A stretch of DNA of 36,673 nt from Microbacterium sp. p3-SID336 (GTDB taxonomy: Bacteria > Actinomycetota > Actinomycetes > Actinomycetales > Microbacteriaceae): the NCBI RefSeq assembly GCF_025143365.1, contig NZ_JALXPE010000040.1, positions 1 through 36,673 of the forward strand, given 5' to 3'. The position numbers and the translations under genes were made by a program. The notes beneath the pieces were generated by a model. The model had not been told where the DNA came from. It saw only the letters and a program-made list of their open reading frames with translations, and searched no databases. Shown here in pieces: positions 15,621-23,204 of this stretch. Each line of letters starts with the position of its first letter. Position 1 is the first letter of the stretch.

Positions 15621-17153
15621 ATGTCCGAATCCGCCGCATCCGCCGCCGCACCCGCCGACGCCGCTCCCGCGACCGCCGAGGCCTCCGGAACCGCTGCCGC
15701 AGCTTCCGCGCCGGCGCCGAACTCGGCGGCCGCCGCAGCTGCTGCCCTGCTCGACCGCATCCAGGCGCCGGAGGGTGCCGGGCGGGAGATCCCGGACGCC
15801 GCGACGCGCGAGGTCATCGGCCGTGCCCCCGTCGCCTCGGTCGCCGACCTCGACGACGCCATCGCCCGTGCCAAGGCCGCGCAGCCGGCATGGGAGGCGC
15901 TCGGCCACGAGAAGCGCAGCGAACTGCTGCTCGCCGCGGCCGACGCGATCGACGCGAACGCGGAGGGTCTCGCGTATCTCCTGTCCCGGGAGCAGGGCAA
16001 GCCGCTGAACGGCCCCAACGCACGCTTCGAGCTCGGCGCCTGCTCGGCCTGGCTGCGCACCAACGCCACCACGGTCCTCGAGCCGCAGGTGCTCGTGGAC
16101 GACGAGACGCTGCACGCCGAGCTCGTGTACAAGGCCGCCGGAGTCGTCGGCGCGATCGGTCCGTGGAACTGGCCGCTCATGATCACGATCTGGCAGATCG
16201 GGCCGTCGCTCCGCATGGGCAACACGGTCGTCGCGAAGCCCAGCGAGTACACACCGCTGAGCGTCCTGGCGATGCTGGCCGTCATGAACGAGGTGCTCCC
16301 GCCGGATGTGCTGATCGGCGTCTCCGGCGACCGCGAGGTGGGCGCGCGCCTGGCGTCGCACCCGGACATCGCCAAGATCATGTTCACCGGCTCGACGGCC
16401 ACCGGTCGCCGCATCATCGAGAGCTCGGCAGGCAATCTCGCCCGGCTGACGCTCGAACTGGGCGGCAACGACGCCGGCATCGTGCTCCCCGGCACCGACG
16501 CCGCGGCCATCGCCGAAGACCTGTTCTGGGGTGCCTTCATCAACACCGGACAGACCTGCGCGGCCATGAAGCGCCTCTACGTGCACGACTCCGTGTACGA
16601 CGACGTGGTCGACGCGCTCGCCGCGATCGCCGAGCAGGTCCCCATGGGCAACGGGCTGGACGAGGGGAACGTGCTCGGTCCGCTCCAGAACCGTCCGCAG
16701 TTCGACATCGTCAGCCGTCTCGTCGACGACGCGAGGAGTCGCGGCGCTCGCGTCGTCACGGGTGGCGAGCCCGCCTCCGATCTGGGCGAGCTGTTCTACC
16801 GGCCGACCATCGTCGCCGACATCGACAACGACGCGGCACTCGTGCAGGAGGAGCAGTTCGGTCCGGCGCTGCCCGTGATCCGCTACAGCGACGTGGACGA
16901 GGCGTTCGAGCTGGCGAACGCACTCGACGTGGGCCTCGGCGCCTCCGTGTGGTCGAGCGACCCCGACGCCGCCCGTGAGGTCGCGTCCCGCATGCAGTCC
17001 GGCACGGTGTGGATCAACTCGCACGGTGGACTGCACCCCATGGTGCCGTTCGGCGGCGTGAAGAGCTCCGGCTACGGCCTGGAGTTCGGCGTCGAGGGGT
17101 TGAAGTCCGTCGCCGTGACCCAGGTCGTCTCCGGCCCGGGCCGGAAGGCCTGA
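15621..17153 (+). CDS. NAD(P)-dependent aldehyde dehydrogenase
   Basis: A 510-residue aldehyde dehydrogenase of the class that includes betaine aldehyde, coniferyl aldehyde and other broad enzymes. The cofactor motif GPWNWPLMITIWQIGPSLRMGN begins near 180, the general base is Glu279 in LTLELGGNDAG, and the nucleophile is Cys313 in FINTGQTCAAMK. EEQFGPALPVI and PFGGVKSSGYG near the C terminus are also normal. Residues 1-45 are an Ala-rich low-complexity extension ahead of the fold. ATG at 15621 is preceded by AAGGAG; an in-frame ATG at 15564 would add 19 charged residues and lacks as good a site. The GMC oxidoreductase starts two bases after this stop, so the pair likely converts an alcohol to an acid. 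Actual substrate unknown. Confidence 0.9.
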   Translation: MSESAASAAAPADAAPATAEASGTAAAASAPAPNSAAAAAAALLDRIQAPEGAGREIPDAATREVIGRAPVASVADLDDAIARAKAAQPAWEALGHEKRSELLLAAADAIDANAEGLAYLLSREQGKPLNGPNARFELGACSAWLRTNATTVLEPQVLVDDETLHAELVYKAAGVVGAIGPWNWPLMITIWQIGPSLRMGNTVVAKPSEYTPLSVLAMLAVMNEVLPPDVLIGVSGDREVGARLASHPDIAKIMFTGSTATGRRIIESSAGNLARLTLELGGNDAGIVLPGTDAAAIAEDLFWGAFINTGQTCAAMKRLYVHDSVYDDVVDALAAIAEQVPMGNGLDEGNVLGPLQNRPQFDIVSRLVDDARSRGARVVTGGEPASDLGELFYRPTIVADIDNDAALVQEEQFGPALPVIRYSDVDEAFELANALDVGLGASVWSSDPDAAREVASRMQSGTVWINSHGGLHPMVPFGGVKSSGYGLEFGVEGLKSVAVTQVVSGPGRKA

Positions 17154-17155
17154 CC

Positions 17156-18739
17156 GTGGCAGCAGACGGGCAGGCTTCGGGCGGTACAGCGGCAGACGGT
17201 ACAGCAGCGGGCGGTCCCGCGGTAGAGGCTGCCGCGGCGGGGGACCGCGCTGGCGGCGATCGTGTGGGACGCGTGCGATCGGCGATCGTCGTGGGGGCAG
17301 GCACCTCCGGAGCCATCGTCGCGCGGCGCTTGACCGATGCGGGCGTCTCCGTGACGCTCGTGGAGGCGGGCGGCTACGACACGAACCCTGCGATCCACGA
17401 CCCGTCGCGCGCGGGCGAGCTGTGGCACTCCGCCGAGGACTGGGACTTCTTCACCGTCCCGCAGCCCGGGGCGGGCGGCCGGCGGCTGCACCTGCCGCGC
17501 GGCAAGGTCACCGGCGGCTCCCACGCCCTCAACGCCATGATCTGGGTGCGCGGCGCCGCCTCCGACTACGACGGTTGGGCCGCAGCGGGCGCGACGGGCT
17601 GGGGCTGGTCCGACGTGGAGCCGATCTTCGACGCGATCGAGAACGACCTGCTCCCGGTGACCGACGACTACGCGCTCTCGCCCATCCAAGCGTCGATCAT
17701 CGACGCCGCGGTGCAGGAGGGGCTTCCGCGCAACGAGAACTACAACGGCGGCACGCTCGACGGCGTCTCGCAGCAGCAGGTGACGATCCGCGACGGGCGG
17801 CGGGTGAACACCTGGACGGCCTATGCGCAGCCGGTCGCGGGCGAGATGACGATCCTGACGGGCCGCGCGGTGCACTCCGTGATCGTGCGTGACGGTCGCG
17901 CGGTCGGCATCCGCCTGGGCGAGGGGGACGACACCGAAGAGGTCTACGCCGACGAGGTGATCCTGTCCGCCGGCGCCATCGGCACCCCCGTGATCCTGCT
18001 GCGCTCCGGGATCGGGCCCGCCGCCGAGCTGGAAGCCCTCGGCATCCCGGTCGTCCTCGACGCGCCGGGCGTCGGCAAGAACCTCCACGACCACTTGCTC
18101 TCGCCCGTGGTGTTCGCGACCGATGCGAAGCCTGTGGGGCCGCCCGAGCCGGGGGTCTCGGTGACGCAGAGCCACCTCTTCTGGCGCAGCCGCGAGGGCC
18201 TCAGCGAACCCGACACGCAGCCCATCCACTTCTCCGTGCCCATGTGGGGCGAGCTGGAGCCGCGCGGCACCGACGGGTTCACGCTCATGGCCGGACTCGT
18301 CACCCCGTACAGCCGCGGCGAGCTGCGGCTCACCGGACCCGGCCTCGACGATCTGCCGCTCATCGACCTCGCGGCGTTGGAGGATCAGCGTGATGCCGAG
18401 GCGCTCGCGGCCTCCGTGCGCCAGTGCCGCCGTATCGGCACACGCCCCGCACTCGCGGAGGAGTGGGGCGCGCGCGAGGTGTACCCGGGGCCGGACGTCG
18501 AGGATGCCGAGATCGAGGACTGGGTGCGGCGCACGGCCATCACGTACCACCATCAGGTCGGCACGTGCCGCATGGGCAGTGATGCGCAGGCCGTGGTCGA
18601 CCCGGAGCTGCGGGTGCGCGGCATCGACGGGCTCCGCGTGATCGACGCCTCCGTCATGCCGACCGTGCCGACGGGCAACACCAACGCCCCGGCCGCCATG
18701 ATCGGCGAGCGCGGCGCCCGCTTCGTGCTGGCGGGCTGA
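17156..18739 (+). CDS. GMC family FAD-dependent oxidoreductase (choline dehydrogenase-like)
   Basis: A 527-residue alcohol dehydrogenase/oxidase of the glucose-methanol-choline family. The FAD-binding GAGTSG lies at 47-52 in AIVVGAGTSGAIVARRL; LPRGKVTGGSHALNAMIWVRG is the second signature; the catalytic pair is His466 in YHHQVGTCRMG and Asn510 in PTGNTNAPAAMIGER. The start is a GTG at 17156, two bases after the aldehyde dehydrogenase stop, with GGAAGG upstream. Residues 2-40 are Ala/Gly/Asp-rich and precede the fold, an extension like that of its partner. It would oxidise a primary or secondary alcohol, handing the aldehyde to the upstream enzyme. BetA-like choline oxidation is possible but not shown by motif. 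Confidence 0.9.
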   Translation: MAADGQASGGTAADGTAAGGPAVEAAAAGDRAGGDRVGRVRSAIVVGAGTSGAIVARRLTDAGVSVTLVEAGGYDTNPAIHDPSRAGELWHSAEDWDFFTVPQPGAGGRRLHLPRGKVTGGSHALNAMIWVRGAASDYDGWAAAGATGWGWSDVEPIFDAIENDLLPVTDDYALSPIQASIIDAAVQEGLPRNENYNGGTLDGVSQQQVTIRDGRRVNTWTAYAQPVAGEMTILTGRAVHSVIVRDGRAVGIRLGEGDDTEEVYADEVILSAGAIGTPVILLRSGIGPAAELEALGIPVVLDAPGVGKNLHDHLLSPVVFATDAKPVGPPEPGVSVTQSHLFWRSREGLSEPDTQPIHFSVPMWGELEPRGTDGFTLMAGLVTPYSRGELRLTGPGLDDLPLIDLAALEDQRDAEALAASVRQCRRIGTRPALAEEWGAREVYPGPDVEDAEIEDWVRRTAITYHHQVGTCRMGSDAQAVVDPELRVRGIDGLRVIDASVMPTVPTGNTNAPAAMIGERGARFVLAG

Positions 18740-18780
18740 GGAGCCGGCCGTGCGCGCTTCGGTATCGACGACTCCGGCAG

Positions 18781-18990
18781 GCGCTGCGCGCACCTCGACA
18801 GCCTGTGCTGCCGCGCGTTCGGGCGGAGAGGAAGCCGTGGCGCGATTGGTCGGAGAATGTCCTGCCGCGCCGACGGCGGAGGAGACTGCCGCGCGCACCT
18901 CGAAAGCCTGCGCCGAACGCGTGGCGGCAGGCGCCGCGCGCACCTCGAAAGCCTGTGCTGCCGCGCGGTCGGCGGGAGAGGAAGCCGTGG
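18781..18990. repeat. 60-bp direct repeats 150 bp apart, with a shared 20-bp core in three copies
   Basis: Bases 18781-18840 and 18931-18990 match at 55 of 60 positions. The core GCGCGCACCTCGAMAGCCTG occurs at 18786, 18891 and 18936, spacings of 105 and 45 bp, both multiples of 15. The block lies between convergent GMC and TetR genes. A plus-strand frame from a GTG at 18750 (GAGGAG upstream) stays open and would read Ala/Arg/Ser-rich repeats such as AARTSKACAAARSAGEEAV, but it then runs antisense through the TetR gene, so I do not call it a gene. Confidence 0.85.
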
Positions 18991-19034
18991 GGGAGCGGGC
19001 TGCCGCGCGGTCGGTGGGAGGGATTGCCGTGCGG

Positions 19035-19646
19035 TCAGCGGGAGGGCGGGGCGGCTGGACGACGCAGCGTCGTCAGGAGGGCGGCCAGCGCGTCGTTCAG
19101 TCGCCCGTCTCCCGCGGAGTCCGGCATCAGCACGGAGATCATCTGCCAGCCGGCGTTGCGGGAGGCGATCTCGTTCACGGCGGTCTCGATGTCGATGTGG
19201 TCCGCGAGCTCTCCGTCCTCCCTGGCCTCGACCAGGCACTGCCGGAACAGGTCCCGCCAGTGCAGGTTGTTGACGCGGTGGATGCGAGTGACCTCCTCGT
19301 CTTGCGAGGCGTGGTCCCAGAACGCGATGACCACCTTGGCGTACAGGGGGCCGTTGGGGCTGTAGGGGAGGATCTCGCGGCACATGCGCTCCAGCGCCTC
19401 GAGGCCCCGCATCCCCTCGATGCCCGCGTGGATGCGGTCGTTCGCCAGGGTGTACAGCCGCAGGAACGCCGCCGTCAGCACACTGCGCTTGTCGGGGAAG
19501 TAGCGCGCGATCGCGCCGTGCGCATATCCGGCCTCGGTCGCGATCTCCCGCATCGTGAGGTTGTCGAATCCCACCCGGATGATCACCTGGGTCGCCGCGT
19601 CCGCGATGTGCTGGCGGCGCTCCTCATGGTCCACGATCTTCGGCAT
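19035..19646 (-). CDS. TetR/AcrR family regulator of the sulfate-ester operon
   Basis: A 203-residue repressor. The N-terminal DNA-binding part reads IADAATQVIIRVGFDNLTMREIATEAGYAHGAIARYFPDKRSVLTAAF (about 14-61). The C-terminal half (IEGMRGLEALERMCREILPYSPNGPLYAKVVIAFWDHA) is of the BetI-like type. ATG at 19646 has AAGGAG five bases upstream. It is divergent from the ABC transporter-sulfatase operon across 150 bp holding two nearly identical inverted repeats, one at its own promoter and one at the operon's, so it very likely represses both. The inducer is unknown; a desulfated product or the imported ester is a reasonable guess. Confidence 0.9.
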   Translation of the reverse strand: MPKIVDHEERRQHIADAATQVIIRVGFDNLTMREIATEAGYAHGAIARYFPDKRSVLTAAFLRLYTLANDRIHAGIEGMRGLEALERMCREILPYSPNGPLYAKVVIAFWDHASQDEEVTRIHRVNNLHWRDLFRQCLVEAREDGELADHIDIETAVNEIASRNAGWQMISVLMPDSAGDGRLNDALAALLTTLRRPAAPPSR

Positions 19647-19690
19647 CGCACTCCTTCGTTCCCCTCAGACTCTTTCATATGCCGTTTTTA

Positions 19691-19706
19691 GTCACCACTC
19701 GGTGAC
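19691..19706. promoter_or_regulatory. TetR operator O1, regulator side
   Basis: GTCACCACTCGGTGAC: perfect 6-bp arms GTCACC/GGTGAC around ACTC. With flanks the left half reads TTAGTCACC. It lies 45 bp upstream of the TetR ATG, next to an AT-rich CATATGAAA stretch that could be the regulator's -10. Confidence 0.78.
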
Positions 19707-19760
19707 GAATGTAACCCGATCGTAACCCGCGCCGCCCATGGCGCGAGTACGATCTTTAAA

Positions 19761-19776
19761 ATCACCAGCCGGTGAC
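19761..19776. promoter_or_regulatory. TetR operator O2, transporter side, overlapping a -10
   Basis: ATCACCAGCCGGTGAC: arms TCACC/GGTGA around AGCC, with right flank GGTGACTAA, the complement of the TTAGTCACC half of O1. The two centres are 70 bp apart. A -10-like TAAAAT at 19757-19762 overlaps the left arm, and the binding-protein start is 20 bp downstream, so binding would block transcription of the operon. Confidence 0.78.
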
Positions 19777-19796
19777 TAACTCGAAGAGGAGTTCCC

Positions 19797-20801
19797 ATGA
19801 ACAGCAAGCGACTCGCACGCCGCGCCGCCGGCGCCCTGGTGGCGGTCGGCGTCTTCGCGCTGGCGGCCTGCACCTCGGCGCCGAGCGACACCCCCTCCGG
19901 CGGGGGCGGCGAGCTGACCACGCTCAAGGTCGCCACCATCGGCCTCGTCTCGGACGGCGCGCTGATGCTCGGCCAGGAGCAGGGCTTCTTCGAGGAGGAG
20001 GGTCTGAAGATCGAGACCTCCGTCGTCGCCAACCCGCCCGCCGGCCTCGCCGCCGCGCAGAGCGGACAGGTCGACATCGCGTACGCCCCCAGCATCCCGC
20101 TGCTGAACGCGCTCGCCAGCGGCGTGCCGCTCAAGGTCGTGGCACCCGCCGACGGCTACGTCCCCGGTGCCGCCGACGCCGAAGACCCCGCCGAGGTCGA
20201 CGACACCGGCCTCTACGCCTCGACGGCGAGCGGCATCACCGAGGTCGCCGACCTGGAAGGCGCCACCATCGCGATCCCCGCACGCAAGGCCCAGCTCGAA
20301 GTCGTCATCTCCGACGCGCTCGACCGCGCAGGCGTCTCCCCCTCTTCCGTCGAGTGGGTCGTGCTGGACTTCACCTCGGCCGTCGCCGCGCTCGCGAGCG
20401 GCAACGTCGACGCCGCGGGACTCGTGAGCCCCTTCACGGGCGAAGCGGCGGCCGCCGGAGCGACGTTCGTCTCCGCTCCCTCGGTCGGCTTCTTCGAGGA
20501 GGGCGCTGTCGGACTGTGGACCGCGGGGGAGAGCACCCTCTCGGGCAAGGCCGACGCGATCGCCGCCTTCCAGCGCGCGATCGTCAAGAGCAACGCCTAC
20601 GCCATGGAGCACCCGGAGGACGCGATCCAGGCCGGTATCGACGCGACGGGCTCCACGCTCACGGTCGACGAGATCAAGCTGCCCTACTGGCCTGCGGAGG
20701 TCGCCCCCATCGACCTGGAGCGCGTGAACGAGAAGCTCGTGAAGCTCGGATTCCTGCCCTCCGCGGTCGACCTCGAGGGCGTCGTCGTCGCCGCGGAGTG
20801 A
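19797..20801 (+). CDS. ABC transporter substrate-binding lipoprotein (NMT1/SsuA/TauA type)
   Basis: A 334-residue periplasm-side receptor. Residues 1-25 are a lipoprotein signal: Arg-rich start, hydrophobic AGALVAVGVFALAAC and lipidation at Cys25. The mature protein has the family opening LKVATIGLVSDGALMLGQEQGFFEEEGLKIE and GLAAAQSGQVDIAYAPSIPLLNALASG, the ligand-loop arrangement shared by sulfonate, sulfate-ester, nitrate and thiamine-precursor receptors. Start ATG has GAAGAGGAG just upstream. It is first in a five-gene operon with two permeases, an ATPase and an arylsulfatase, so an organosulfate is the best ligand guess. Confidence 0.9.
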   Translation: MNSKRLARRAAGALVAVGVFALAACTSAPSDTPSGGGGELTTLKVATIGLVSDGALMLGQEQGFFEEEGLKIETSVVANPPAGLAAAQSGQVDIAYAPSIPLLNALASGVPLKVVAPADGYVPGAADAEDPAEVDDTGLYASTASGITEVADLEGATIAIPARKAQLEVVISDALDRAGVSPSSVEWVVLDFTSAVAALASGNVDAAGLVSPFTGEAAAAGATFVSAPSVGFFEEGAVGLWTAGESTLSGKADAIAAFQRAIVKSNAYAMEHPEDAIQAGIDATGSTLTVDEIKLPYWPAEVAPIDLERVNEKLVKLGFLPSAVDLEGVVVAAE

Positions 20802-20806
20802 TCGCC

Positions 20807-21586
20807 ATGACCCGAACCCCTCTCCTTCCCCCGCTCGTCGGAGCGGCCGGCGTCCTCGCGGCGCTGGCCCTCTGGGAGTGGTCGGCGACCGCCGGCCCGC
20901 TCGCCGCCTCGCCCCTTCCCGCCGCGACGGTCGCCCTCGCCGAGGCCGGCCGACTGCTCGCCACCCCCGCCACCTGGGCCGCGCTGGGGGACACGCTCAC
21001 CATGGCGCTCGTCGGGCTCGTGCTCGCGATCGTGATCGGCGTGGTGCTCGGTGTCGCCATCGGCACCTCGCCGCTCGCGATGCACGCCACGCGCGTTCCC
21101 CTGGAGTTCCTCAAGCCCATCCCGCCGATCGTGATCCTGCCGATCGTGGTCCTCGTGCTCGGACCGACGCTGAGCATGGGCATCTTCCTGGTGTTCTTCG
21201 GCTGCTTCATCGCGATCGCGGTACAGGCCTCGGCAGGTGTCTTCGACACCGACCCGGTGGCCAGGGCGACGGGCCGCTCCTACGGCATGGGTCGCGGGGA
21301 GATCCTCGGCCGGATCGTGCTGCCCAGCGCACTGCCCTACATCGGCACCGCCGTCCGCGTGGCCGCGCCGACCTCCCTCGTCGTGGCCGTGGTCGCAGGT
21401 CTTCTCGGCGGTGGTCCCGGCCTCGGACAGAGCCTCCTGCTGTCGCAGATCAGCGGCAACCAGGCGCAGCTGTTCGCCTACGTGCTCATCCTCGGGGCGC
21501 TCGGCCTGCTGGTGCAGGGCCTCAGCCAGTGGGGCGAGCGGCGCCTACTGCACTGGCACCCCCAGTACCGGAAGCAGGCCGTGTGA
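20807..21586 (+). CDS. ABC transporter permease (SsuC/TauC type), first of two
   Basis: A 259-residue inner-membrane permease. It starts with a hydrophobic helix (LLPPLVGAAGVLAALALWEW), has about six membrane segments, and carries the ATPase-contact loop ARATGRSYGMGRGEILGRIVLPSALPYI near residue 155. ATG at 20807 is chosen for GGAG eight bases upstream; a GTG at 20798 overlapping the previous stop is an alternative giving three more residues. Pairs with the next gene to make a heterodimeric channel, whereas most sulfonate importers use one permease twice. Confidence 0.88.
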   Translation: MTRTPLLPPLVGAAGVLAALALWEWSATAGPLAASPLPAATVALAEAGRLLATPATWAALGDTLTMALVGLVLAIVIGVVLGVAIGTSPLAMHATRVPLEFLKPIPPIVILPIVVLVLGPTLSMGIFLVFFGCFIAIAVQASAGVFDTDPVARATGRSYGMGRGEILGRIVLPSALPYIGTAVRVAAPTSLVVAVVAGLLGGGPGLGQSLLLSQISGNQAQLFAYVLILGALGLLVQGLSQWGERRLLHWHPQYRKQAV

Positions 21587-22422
21587 TGACGCTCACCACC
21601 TCCATCCAGACACCGTCCCGTCTGGCGCGGCGCCGCGGTCAAGGCCCCCTCCCGCGCGGCGTCCTCATCGGCGCCGAGATCGCGGTGCCCGTGCTGCTGC
21701 TCGCCCTGTGGTGGTTCGCCTCCGCGGCCTCCACCAACGCGTTCTTCCCGCCGCTGCAGGTGATCCTGCAGCGCCTGTGGCAGCTCGTGCAGACGCCCGC
21801 GTTCCTGCTCGACGTCGCCTCCTCCGTGGGCAACCTCGCGCTGTCGTTCGTGCTGGCGACCGTGATCGGCGTGCTGCTCGGCCTCGTGCTGGGCCTGATC
21901 CGTCCGCTCAGCTGGTTCGTCGAGCCGACGGTGCACTTCTTCCGCGCCATCCCGCCCGTGGCCCTCGTGCCGATCTTCGTCTCGCTGATCGGCTTCGGCA
22001 CCGAGACGCGCATCCTCTCGATCACGCTCGCCGCGGTGTTCCCGATCCTCATCTCCACGATCGACGGGGTGCGCGCGGGGGAGCCGACGCTCGACATGGT
22101 GAGCCGCGTGTACCGGCTCACCGGACCGGAGCGCCTTTTCTCGGTCATGCTGCCGGCCGCGGGACCCCGCATCCTCTCCGGCATGCAGGTCAGTCTCATC
22201 ACGGCGTTCGTCGTGATGATCGCGAGCGAGATGCTCGGCTCGTCGACCGGTCTGGGCGCGGCGACCCTGCTCGCGCAGCAGTCCTTCGCGATCCCCGACA
22301 TGTGGGTGGGCATCCTCGTCCTCGGCATCATCGGCTACGCCGCCACCGCCCTGTTCACCCTCTTCCGGCGCCGCGTGCTGCGCTGGTACATCGCCTCCCA
22401 GCAACAGGAGAAGAACGCATGA
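21586..22422 (+). CDS. ABC transporter permease (SsuC/TauC type), second of two
   Basis: A 278-residue permease similar in layout to the previous one but clearly diverged. It has a basic N-terminal cytoplasmic tail (RLARRRGQG), about six membrane helices, and the contact loop DMVSRVYRLTGPERLFSVMLPAAGPRIL. ATG at 21586 shares one base with the preceding stop (TGATG), indicating translational coupling; its own stop overlaps the ATPase start as ATGA. Confidence 0.88.
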   Translation: MTLTTSIQTPSRLARRRGQGPLPRGVLIGAEIAVPVLLLALWWFASAASTNAFFPPLQVILQRLWQLVQTPAFLLDVASSVGNLALSFVLATVIGVLLGLVLGLIRPLSWFVEPTVHFFRAIPPVALVPIFVSLIGFGTETRILSITLAAVFPILISTIDGVRAGEPTLDMVSRVYRLTGPERLFSVMLPAAGPRILSGMQVSLITAFVVMIASEMLGSSTGLGAATLLAQQSFAIPDMWVGILVLGIIGYAATALFTLFRRRVLRWYIASQQQEKNA

Positions 22423-23204
22423 CCATCACCGACCACGCCCCCGTGCGCCTGAGCGTCGAGGGACTCGCCAAGTCCTACCAGACCAAGAACGGTCTCGTCC
22501 CCGTGATCGCCGACCTCACGTTCGAGGTGCGCGCGGGCGAGGTGTGCTGCATCGTCGGCCCGTCCGGCATCGGCAAGACCACGCTGCTGAAGTGCCTCAC
22601 CGGACTGCAGGGCATCACCGCGGGCACGGCCGCGATCGACGGCGTGCCCATCGACGGACCGCCGCAGGAGATGGCGCTTGTGTTCCAGGAGTACACGCGC
22701 TCGCTCATGCCGTGGCTCACGGTCGAGAAGAACGTGCGGCTGCCGTTGAAGCACCTCCGTCTTCCCGCCGCGGAGCGCGAGGAGCGGATCACCGCCGCGC
22801 TCGCCGCGGTGGGGCTCGCCGGCGCGGAGACGAAGTTCCCGTGGCAGCTCTCCGGCGGCATGCAGCAGCGCGTCGCGATCGCCCGTGCCATCGCCTACCG
22901 CCCCGAGGTGCTCGTGATGGATGAGCCCTTCGCCTCGGTCGACGCGCAGACGCGCTTCGAGCTCGAAGACCTGTGCCTGCGGATCCGCGACCAGTTCGGC
23001 ATGACCATCGTGATCGTGACCCACGACATCGACGAGGCGGTCTACCTCTCCGACCGCGTCGTCGTGCTGGGGGAGCGGCCCGCCAAGGTCACCGAGATCA
23101 TCGACATCGACCTCGGCGCGCGCGACCAGCTGACCACGCGCGCCCTCCCGGCGTTCGCCGAGCTGCGCACCCGCATCTTCGAGCTGATCAGGAGGGCAGG
23201 CTGA
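22419..23204 (+). CDS. ABC transporter ATP-binding protein (SsuB/TauB type)
   Basis: A 261-residue ATPase powering the importer. Walker A GPSGIGKT at 47-54, Q-loop FQEYTRSLMPWLTV, signature LSGGMQQRVAIARAI, Walker B VLVMDEPFASVD and switch VTHDIDEAVYLSDRVVVL are all intact. PWLTV after the Q-loop and DEAVYLSDR after the switch are typical of the sulfonate/nitrate/taurine group. Start overlaps the second permease (ATGA); the sulfatase follows directly after the stop. Confidence 0.92.
   Translation: MTITDHAPVRLSVEGLAKSYQTKNGLVPVIADLTFEVRAGEVCCIVGPSGIGKTTLLKCLTGLQGITAGTAAIDGVPIDGPPQEMALVFQEYTRSLMPWLTVEKNVRLPLKHLRLPAAEREERITAALAAVGLAGAETKFPWQLSGGMQQRVAIARAIAYRPEVLVMDEPFASVDAQTRFELEDLCLRIRDQFGMTIVIVTHDIDEAVYLSDRVVVLGERPAKVTEIIDIDLGARDQLTTRALPAFAELRTRIFELIRRAG

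Noticed and set aside
15167..16978. Open frame running from the 10-bp minisatellite into the aldehyde dehydrogenase region
   Set aside because: It owes its length to a repeat lacking stop codons and then runs out of frame through a clear gene.
18750..19034. A small Ala/Arg-rich protein from GTG 18750 with a ribosome-site-like GAGGAG
   Set aside because: The frame continues antisense through the whole TetR gene and is made of repeats; without peptide evidence it is not called.
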